Shown here one piece after another: positions 6,601-11,911 of a stretch of DNA of 13,093 nt (within the stretch, counting starts at the first letter, position 1; each line of letters begins with the position of its first letter). The translations under genes and the position numbers were made by a program. The DNA is from an uncultured Bacteroidales bacterium (GTDB lineage: Bacteria > Bacteroidota > Bacteroidia > Bacteroidales > UBA932), in the NCBI GenBank assembly GCA_902491795.1, contig CABUIX010000060.1:1-13093 (forward strand). The letters are read 5' to 3'. The notes under the pieces are model-generated. The model did no database searches and was not told the DNA's origin. It saw only the letters and a list, made by a program, of their open reading frames with translations.

Positions 6601-8366
6601 TCACCCTTCCAGGTTGAGGCCAGATAAAGCTCGTCCATCTGGCTCTGGTCAATCTTGGAAGGAGAATCTATCATGACATCGCGTCCCTGGTTGTTCTTCG
6701 GGAAGGCAATATAGTCGCGGATCGTCTCCTGGCCGCCGAACAATGCACAAACCCTGTCGAAGCCGAATGCCAGTCCTCCGTGGGGAGGTGCACCGTACTT
6801 GAACGCGTTGATTATGAAGCCGAACTTGTATTCGGCGTCCTCCTTGCTGATGCCGAGCACCTCGAACATGCGCTGCTGCAGGGCGGCATCGTGGATACGT
6901 ATGGAGCCGCCTCCGAGCTCGGTTCCGTTGAGCACGAAATCATAGGCGTTGGCGCAAACCTGCTCAAGGTCTTCCTTCCTGTCGGAATAGAAGAGCTTCT
7001 CGTGTTCCGGTTTAGGAGCCGTGAAAGGATGGTGCATCGCATAGAAGCGGCCGTCCTCCTCGCTCCACTCGAGCAGAGGGAAGTCGACCACCCAGAGAGG
7101 AGCGAACACGTGAGGATCACGCAGACCGAGACGGTTGCCCATCTCGATTCGCAGCACTCCAAGCTGGGTCTGGGTCTTGCGCTTCGGTCCGCAGAGCACG
7201 AGCATCAGATCACCGTTCTGCGCGCCGCATTTGTCGGCGATTCCGCGAAGTTTCTCCTGCGTGTAGAACTTGTCCACGCTGGACTTGATGCTGCCGTCGG
7301 CGTTGAGCTTGATGTATACAAGGCCCTTTGCGCCCACCTGCGGACGCTTTACCCATTCGGTAAGTTCATCGAGCTGCTTGCGCGTATATTCGGCGCAGCC
7401 AGGAACGGCTATGGCGCCAATGTATTCGGCGGAGTCGAAAACTCCGAAGCCGCAGCCCTTGACGTCGGCCGTGATGTCCTTTATGGTCATTCCGAAGCGC
7501 ACGTCCGGCTTGTCCGAACCGTAGTTGTCCATCGCATCGTACCAGCGCATCCTCGGGAGCGGGTTGGGGATGTCAACACCGAGGGCGTTCTTGAACATCG
7601 TGCGCATCATGCCCTCGAAGGTGTTGAGGACATCTTCCTGCTCCACGAAGCTCATCTCGCAGTCGATCTGCGTGAACTCCGGCTGGCGGTCAGCCCTGAG
7701 GTCCTCGTCGCGGAAGCAGCGCACAATCTGGAAATAACGGTCATATCCGGCCACCATCAGCAGCTGCTTGAAGGTCTGCGGAGACTGCGGCAGCGCATAG
7801 AAGGTCCCGGGATTCATTCTTGAAGGCACCACGAAGTCGCGTGCCCCCTCGGGAGTTGACTTTATCAGGTACGGGGTCTCTATCTCCATGAAGCCCTGGC
7901 TGTCGAGATAGTTGCGGACCTCGTGGGCAAGACGGTGCCGCAGTGCGAGCGCACGCTGGAGCGGCGGTCTGCGAAGATCAAGATAGCGGTACTTCGCGCG
8001 AAGGTCCTCACCTCCGTCGCTGACTTCCTCGATAGTGAAGGGCGGGGTCACCGACTTGTTGAGGACATTGATTCCCTCAAGCCTTATCTCAATGTCGCCA
8101 GTGGGCATCTTTGCATTCTTGCTGGCCCTTTCGACCACAGTGCCGGTGGCCTGGATCACATATTCACGGCCAAGCCCGGCTGCGGTTTCAACCAGGGCAT
8201 GGTCGGCATCGGCCTCCACAACCAGCTGGGTGATTCCGTAGCGGTCACGCAGGTCAATGAAGGTCATTCCGCCGAGTTTGCGGGATTTCTGCACCCATCC
8301 CGCGAGGGTGACTTTCTTTCCGGCGTCGGAGAGCCTTAGCTCCCCGCAAGTGTGAGTTCTGTACAT
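6597..8366 (-). CDS. aspS: Aspartyl-tRNA synthetase, bacterial type with GAD insertion
   Basis: AspS charges tRNA-Asp with aspartate. The 589-residue length is normal for the bacterial class II enzyme. The order is an N-terminal OB-fold anticodon-binding domain (GWVQKSRKLGG, then FIDLRDR), the catalytic core with QSPQTFKQLLM and motif 2 RCFRDEDLRADRQPEFTQID, a GAD insertion at roughly 290-415, and motif 3 GGLAFGFDRV near the end. The residue before GG in the N-terminal motif is Leu (RKLGG), as in tRNA-Asp-specific enzymes; non-discriminating bacterial AspRS usually has His there, so dedicated Asp charging is likely. It is the first gene of the seven-gene minus-strand operon. A TATCTTTG promoter box ends 30 nt before the ATG at 8364-8366. 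The stop overlaps murB as ATGA. Leading an operon that spends aspartate and builds wall precursors is unusual for aspS. Confidence 0.97.
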   Translation of the reverse strand: MYRTHTCGELRLSDAGKKVTLAGWVQKSRKLGGMTFIDLRDRYGITQLVVEADADHALVETAAGLGREYVIQATGTVVERASKNAKMPTGDIEIRLEGINVLNKSVTPPFTIEEVSDGGEDLRAKYRYLDLRRPPLQRALALRHRLAHEVRNYLDSQGFMEIETPYLIKSTPEGARDFVVPSRMNPGTFYALPQSPQTFKQLLMVAGYDRYFQIVRCFRDEDLRADRQPEFTQIDCEMSFVEQEDVLNTFEGMMRTMFKNALGVDIPNPLPRMRWYDAMDNYGSDKPDVRFGMTIKDITADVKGCGFGVFDSAEYIGAIAVPGCAEYTRKQLDELTEWVKRPQVGAKGLVYIKLNADGSIKSSVDKFYTQEKLRGIADKCGAQNGDLMLVLCGPKRKTQTQLGVLRIEMGNRLGLRDPHVFAPLWVVDFPLLEWSEEDGRFYAMHHPFTAPKPEHEKLFYSDRKEDLEQVCANAYDFVLNGTELGGGSIRIHDAALQQRMFEVLGISKEDAEYKFGFIINAFKYGAPPHGGLAFGFDRVCALFGGQETIRDYIAFPKNNQGRDVMIDSPSKIDQSQMDELYLASTWKGE

Positions 8367-8396
8367 ATATATGATTTATATATTGTTCCGAAATTG

Positions 8397-8404
8397 CAAA
8401 GATA
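8397..8404 (-). promoter_or_regulatory. Bacteroidota -7 promoter box for the aspS operon
   Basis: On the minus strand this reads TATCTTTG, a perfect match to the Bacteroidota -7 element TAnnTTTG. It ends 30 nt before the aspS ATG, implying a leader of about 20-25 nt. I see no clear TTTG -33 box at the expected distance. Because every downstream junction is an overlap or a 3-nt gap, this is the only obvious promoter for the seven genes through dapA. No attenuator, T-box-like or riboswitch-like structure is apparent in the short leader. Confidence 0.6.
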
Positions 8405-8445
8405 ACAAATCGCCAGACTTTATTCACCGGTTTGGAATAATTCAG

Positions 8446-8453
8446 TACCTTTG
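8446..8453 (+). promoter_or_regulatory. Bacteroidota -7 promoter box for the queD-folE-PTPS operon
   Basis: The plus strand reads TACCTTTG, matching TAnnTTTG, 23 nt before the queD ATG. A weak TTTATT at 8419-8424 lies near the expected -33 distance; a TTTG at 8431-8434 is too close to be the normal partner. The box lies about 40 bp from the oppositely oriented aspS box, so the two operons share one short divergent control region. No preQ1 riboswitch would fit in the short leader. Confidence 0.55.
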
Positions 8454-8476
8454 CTTTCCTCAAAAACGCGACAGCC

Positions 8477-8827
8477 ATGTACTATGTTTCAAAGAAACTC
8501 GAGATAGCGGCAAGCCACCGCCTGAAGACAGACCCTCCGACCAAGTGTTCGCGCCTTCACGGGCACAACTACAGGGTGGAGATTTTCTGCCGCGCCGAAG
8601 AACTGGATTCCAACGGCATGGTCACCGATTTCGGCCTGATAAAATCCCGGGTGTCCGATGTCCTTGACCACAAGGACCTGAACGAAGTGCTGAGTTTCAA
8701 CCCCACCTCGGAAAACATTGCGCGGTGGATTTGCGGGCAGGTGCCGAACTGCTACAAGGTCTCAGTGCAGGAAACGGGCAGCAACACGGCTGTCTTTGTC
8801 AGGGACTACATTCCTGGAGACCTCTGA
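8477..8827 (+). CDS. queD: 6-carboxy-5,6,7,8-tetrahydropterin synthase (QueD type)
   Basis: QueD converts dihydroneopterin triphosphate to 6-carboxytetrahydropterin, the first pathway-specific step toward preQ0/queuosine. The 116-residue protein has the zinc histidines His14 (ASHRL) and His28/His30 (HGH). The diagnostic CSRLHGH has catalytic Cys24 four residues before HGH (CxxxHGH). LDHKDLN supplies Asp63 and His64, and VQETG supplies Glu98. PTSENIARWI is the usual QueD C-terminal substrate segment. Length agrees with E. coli QueD (about 120). It is the first gene of a three-gene operon, followed after 53 nt by folE, which makes its substrate, and then by a second family member. The two paralogues share the same layout residue for residue through the HGH motif, consistent with an old duplication. 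Confidence 0.93.
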   Translation: MYYVSKKLEIAASHRLKTDPPTKCSRLHGHNYRVEIFCRAEELDSNGMVTDFGLIKSRVSDVLDHKDLNEVLSFNPTSENIARWICGQVPNCYKVSVQETGSNTAVFVRDYIPGDL

Positions 8828-8880
8828 AACCGAAGGGAAAGCCACGCGCTTTGCGGGCAATGATTCATGAAAGAACAAAG

Positions 8881-9465
8881 ATGATTACCGAAGAACAGGC
8901 AAAAAGGGACATAAGGGAGCTTCTCGAATATATCGGGGAGGATCCCGACAGGACTGGACTCACGGACACTCCAGACAGGATGATCCGCATGTTCAGGGAA
9001 ATATTCAGGGGCTACAACCCTGCCGAAAAACCGGAAATCACGACCTTTCCCAACGGTCAGGACGGCATTGTCTACGACAACATGGTGGTGGATTCCGGCA
9101 CATTCTATTCGGTGTGCGAGCATCACTGCCGCACCTTCTTCGGCGAGTACTGGTTCGCCTATCTCCCGAACCCGAAGGGCCGCATCCTAGGGCTCTCAAA
9201 AATAGCAAGGGCCGTGGACTACTGCGCCGCAAGGCTCCAGGTCCAGGAAAGGCTGGTGCATGATGTGGTGGAGATGCTCACCGAGGCTCTCGGGGAAGAG
9301 AACCCACCAAGGGGCATGGCACTTATGATGCGCGGCCGGCACATGTGCAAGGAAGGACGGGGCGTGCGCAAGCCAGGAGTGATGACAACCACCTGCCTTA
9401 CCGGCGCATTCCGCAACAATCCGCAGGTACGCAGCGAGTTCCTCTCATACATAGGAAAAATCTGA
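8881..9465 (+). CDS. folE: GTP cyclohydrolase I
   Basis: FolE opens GTP to 7,8-dihydroneopterin triphosphate, the common precursor of folate and, via QueD, of queuosine. With the ATG at 8881 the protein is 194 residues. The zinc ligands are Cys79 and His82 (VCEHH) and Cys156 (RHMC). LSKIAR holds Ser106 and Lys107, LQVQERL holds Gln122 and Glu123, and His154 and Arg160 are also in place, so the active site is intact. Some usually conserved flanking positions differ: CEHHCRTFFG instead of the common CEHHLLPFFG, and RGRHMCKEG instead of EARHMCMxM. It is therefore a divergent but probably functional member. An in-frame ATG at 8860 would add seven residues (MIHERTK) and cannot be excluded. Longer in-frame extensions overlap queD and are unlikely. 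It is flanked by two PTPS-family genes that both could use its product. Confidence 0.93.
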   Translation: MITEEQAKRDIRELLEYIGEDPDRTGLTDTPDRMIRMFREIFRGYNPAEKPEITTFPNGQDGIVYDNMVVDSGTFYSVCEHHCRTFFGEYWFAYLPNPKGRILGLSKIARAVDYCAARLQVQERLVHDVVEMLTEALGEENPPRGMALMMRGRHMCKEGRGVRKPGVMTTTCLTGAFRNNPQVRSEFLSYIGKI

Positions 9466-9471
9466 AGCCTG

Positions 9472-9807
9472 ATGTACAAGGTAAAGAAGACAATGGAAAT
9501 CTCGGCAAGCCACAGCCTGCACTTCAAGAGCGCAGGCATCGATGAGCCGCTGCACGGCCACAACTGGAAGGTGACCGTATACTGCCGCAGCAGGGAGCTT
9601 GACGAAGACGGGATGGTCGTGGACTTCCTCGACATCGAAAGGCGCATCCGCGACTACCTCGACCACGGAGACCTCAACACCCTGCTTCCGTGCAACCCCA
9701 GCACCGAAAACCTCGCAAAATGGATATGCGACAGAGTCCCGAAATGCTACCGGGTCGACGTGCGCGAATGCGAGGGCAACGAAGCCAGCTACGAGACCGA
9801 CGACTGA
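9472..9807 (+). CDS. PTPS-III-type pterin enzyme (probable FolB substitute), second QueD paralogue
   Basis: A 111-residue member of the 6-pyruvoyltetrahydropterin synthase/QueD family. The zinc histidines His14 (ASHSL) and His28/His30 (HGH) are kept, as are Asp64-His65 (LDHGDLN) and Glu99 (VRECEG). The catalytic Cys of QueD is missing: position 24 is Asp, and Glu25 lies three residues before HGH (EPLHGH). ExxHGH is the published signature of PTPS-III, which cleaves dihydroneopterin (triphosphate) to 6-hydroxymethyl-dihydropterin and so replaces dihydroneopterin aldolase FolB in folate synthesis of Plasmodium and various bacteria. It starts 6 nt after folE, fitting direct use of the FolE product. 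Automatic annotation would probably call it queD. The function is inferred from the motif and context, not proven; an alternative is a second, altered QueD. The gene ends 10 bp from a convergent dehydrogenase gene. Confidence 0.85.
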   Translation: MYKVKKTMEISASHSLHFKSAGIDEPLHGHNWKVTVYCRSRELDEDGMVVDFLDIERRIRDYLDHGDLNTLLPCNPSTENLAKWICDRVPKCYRVDVRECEGNEASYETDD

Positions 9808-9817
9808 ACTGCCGTAC

Positions 9818-10612
9818 CTACAGCTTATAGTAGGACGACAGTATCGCGGCGAACCAGCCCGGAGGAAGGATTGTCTTGAGAAGCACCGAGAGCCTCTGCT
9901 CCAGCGTCGCTATCACATAGCTGTAGCGAGGATTGCGCTTTCTGACTATTTTCGAAACTTTTGCGGCAAGGTATTCAGGCTTCAGCCCGGATGTCTCGTC
10001 GTGCTCGATGCTTTCGAGCGACTTTGCGTAGGTGCTGTAGACCTTGTAGGCTTCGGGATCAGCGACACTGCGGCGCTGGGATGTGAATCCGGTCGAGAAA
10101 TCACCGGGTTCCAGCACAACCACCTTGATTCCGAACGCCCTGGTCTCAAGCCGCAGGGCCTCGCAATACCCTTCGATCGCAAACTTCGAAGCTGAATAAA
10201 GGCCCTGGAAAGGAAGGCCCATCTGGCCTCCTATCGAACTCAGGCAAATGATTTTTCCGCCTCCCTGACGCCGCATCACAGGCACGACGAAGTGCAGGAA
10301 GCGGACCATCCCGAGCCAGTTGACATCCATCTGACGGCGGGCTTCCTCGATAGTGTTGAACTCCAGGGGACCGCCTATGCCCATGCCGGCATTGTTGATG
10401 AACACGTCTATGCGTCCCTCCGCATCCACGACCTGCCTGACGGCGGCCTCCACCTGCGCATCGTCGGTGACTTCAGCCGAAATGTAGGTCACTCCCGGAA
10501 TATGCTCCACCTGGCGGCGGCAGGTTCCGTAGACCTTGTGCCCGTCGGCCGAAAGCCTCTCGGCCATGGCCTTGCCGAAGCCGGAGGATATGCCTGTGAC
10601 AAGTATTACCAT
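9818..10612 (-). CDS. Classical short-chain dehydrogenase/reductase; candidate 3-ketosphinganine reductase
   Basis: A 264-residue classical SDR. The cofactor motif TGISSGFG is at 6-13, NNAG at 73-76, and the catalytic set is Asn98, Ser125/Ser126 (LSSIGG), Tyr139 and Lys143 (YSASK). PGDFSTGF follows the active site. The C-terminal tail from about 241 (LSVLLKTILPPGW to the final YYKL) is hydrophobic with scattered basic and aromatic residues and could lie on a membrane. The gene starts 12 nt after the stop of the serine palmitoyltransferase gene and is surely co-transcribed with it. Since serine palmitoyltransferase releases 3-ketosphinganine, which an SDR must reduce to sphinganine, this is a natural candidate for that step. 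SDRs are too diverse for motifs to prove the substrate, so other ketone or alcohol substrates remain possible. Confidence 0.85.
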   Translation of the reverse strand: MVILVTGISSGFGKAMAERLSADGHKVYGTCRRQVEHIPGVTYISAEVTDDAQVEAAVRQVVDAEGRIDVFINNAGMGIGGPLEFNTIEEARRQMDVNWLGMVRFLHFVVPVMRRQGGGKIICLSSIGGQMGLPFQGLYSASKFAIEGYCEALRLETRAFGIKVVVLEPGDFSTGFTSQRRSVADPEAYKVYSTYAKSLESIEHDETSGLKPEYLAAKVSKIVRKRNPRYSYVIATLEQRLSVLLKTILPPGWFAAILSSYYKL

Positions 10613-10624
10613 CGCTTGACTGAT

Positions 10625-11818
10625 TTAGGCAATGACGCCGACTTCCTTGAATATGGCCGCAAGTTTCTCCACAGCCTCGTCGACCTGGGCGATATTGTGG
10701 GTCGCCATGAGCGCAAAGCGGATCAGGACATCATTCTCCGGCACCGCAGGCGCGATGACGGGGGTGATGAACACTCCCTTCTCGTAAGCCATGCGCACAA
10801 TCTTCATGGCCTTGATGGTGTCGCGCACGAAGAGCGGGATGATAGGGGTCTCGGTGTGGCCGATGTCGAAGCCGGCATCCTTGAAAGCCTTGTGGGCATG
10901 GTTGGTGACTTTCCAGAGATTCTCGCGACGCTCGGGCTCCTCTATCATGATGTCGAGGGCCTTTGAAGCGGCAGCCACGGACGCAGGAGTCATGGATGCG
11001 CTGAAAATGAGAGAACGTGACGTGTGCTTCAGGTAATTGATCACGTCGTTGTCTCCGGCGATGAATCCGCCGAGGGAGCCGAAACTCTTGGAGAACGTGC
11101 CCATGATCAGGTCGACCTTGTCGGTAAGCCCGAAGTGGCTGGCGGTTCCGGAACCGTTCTCGCCTATCACTCCAAGGCCGTGGGCATCGTCAACCATCAG
11201 GAACACCCCGTACTTGTCGCACAGGCGCACAAGCTCAGGCAGCGGGGCGATGTCGCCCTCCATGGAGTAGACGCCGTCCACCACAATGAGCTTTGACGAG
11301 TCTGCCGGTGCAGCCTCGAGTTTCTTCTCGAGGGCGTGGGTGTCGTTGTGGGCGAACTTGCGCACCTCGGCAAATCCCAGACGGCTTCCGTCGATGATGC
11401 AGGCGTGGTCAAGCGCATCGAGATATGTGAACCCTCCGCGCATTCCGAGGGCGCTGACAACTCCAAGGTTGACCTGGAATCCAGTGCTGTAAGTAACCGC
11501 TGCCTCCTTGCCGACGAACTTGGCAAGCTTGGATTCAAGCTCCTCGTGGATGTCGAGAGTTCCGTTTAGAAAACGGCTGCCGGAGCAGCTTGTCCCGTAT
11601 TTGCGAATGGCCGCGATTGCGGCTTCCTTGAGTCTTGGATCATCGGAAAGTCCCAGATAGGAATTGGATCCGAACATCAGGACCTTGTGTCCGTCGGCCA
11701 TGGTGACCACGGGATCCTGTCCTGACGAGATTGGCCGGTAATAGGGATACAGACCCTGGGCCTTGATTTCCTGCGGCACAGTATATGCCGCGCAAATCTC
11801 CTTCAGAGTTTTTTGCAT
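10625..11818 (-). CDS. spt: Serine palmitoyltransferase (sphingolipid synthesis)
   Basis: A 397-residue PLP enzyme of the alpha-oxoamine synthase family that condenses serine with an acyl-CoA to give 3-ketosphinganine. PLP is held by Lys244 in GTFSKSFGSLGGF, with Asp210 and His213 in DDAHGLG and the stacking His138 in LDHAC. C-terminal Arg367 lies in the segment ending ALMATH. The start region (GLYPYYRPI) and FGSNSYLGL, GSRFLNGTLD and VDGVYSMEGD closely resemble the Bacteroides enzyme as I remember it. They argue against glycine C-acetyltransferase (Kbl) or BioF. I chose the ATG at 11816-11818, giving MQKTLKEI. An in-frame upstream ATG at 11851 would sit inside the promoter box and add 11 residues unlike the family. 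The SDR gene follows after 12 nt. Confidence 0.9.
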   Translation of the reverse strand: MQKTLKEICAAYTVPQEIKAQGLYPYYRPISSGQDPVVTMADGHKVLMFGSNSYLGLSDDPRLKEAAIAAIRKYGTSCSGSRFLNGTLDIHEELESKLAKFVGKEAAVTYSTGFQVNLGVVSALGMRGGFTYLDALDHACIIDGSRLGFAEVRKFAHNDTHALEKKLEAAPADSSKLIVVDGVYSMEGDIAPLPELVRLCDKYGVFLMVDDAHGLGVIGENGSGTASHFGLTDKVDLIMGTFSKSFGSLGGFIAGDNDVINYLKHTSRSLIFSASMTPASVAAASKALDIMIEEPERRENLWKVTNHAHKAFKDAGFDIGHTETPIIPLFVRDTIKAMKIVRMAYEKGVFITPVIAPAVPENDVLIRFALMATHNIAQVDEAVEKLAAIFKEVGVIA

Positions 11819-11848
11819 GGTTGCAGGTTTTAGTCGTTTAGTACGCCG

Positions 11849-11856
11849 CAAAGATA
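11849..11856 (-). promoter_or_regulatory. Bacteroidota -7 promoter box for spt-SDR
   Basis: On the minus strand this reads TATCTTTG, matching TAnnTTTG, and ends 30 nt before the spt ATG. Both the octamer and the spacing are the same as at the aspS promoter. A TTTG at 11869-11872 is only 12 nt upstream, too near for a standard -33 box, and no better one is visible. It lies in the 93-bp gap after the flavoprotein gene, so spt-SDR is likely a separate transcription unit although the strand is the same. Confidence 0.6.
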
Positions 11857-11911
11857 GTGATTTTCCGCCAAATGTATCACCCGACGCAACTTACAACTGA
11901 TTATCAGCAAC

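Noticed and set aside
6597..8366. Non-discriminating AspRS also charging tRNA-Asn
   Set aside because: The N-terminal motif has Leu (RKLGG) as in discriminating enzymes, not the His typical of non-discriminating ones. This is a weak single-residue argument.
8725..8880. In-frame extension of folE starting inside queD
   Set aside because: It would overlap queD by about 100 bp, and the added residues resemble nothing in FolE. The ATG at 8881 (or 8860) gives the normal length.
9472..9807. Second QueD as a redundant or decaying duplicate
   Set aside because: All zinc and Asp-His-Glu residues are intact, the frame is clean, and the only key change is the Cys-to-ExxHGH switch known for PTPS-III.
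11819..11851. Earlier ATG for spt adding 11 residues
   Set aside because: It lies within the TATCTTTG promoter box, and the added residues do not match the family start.
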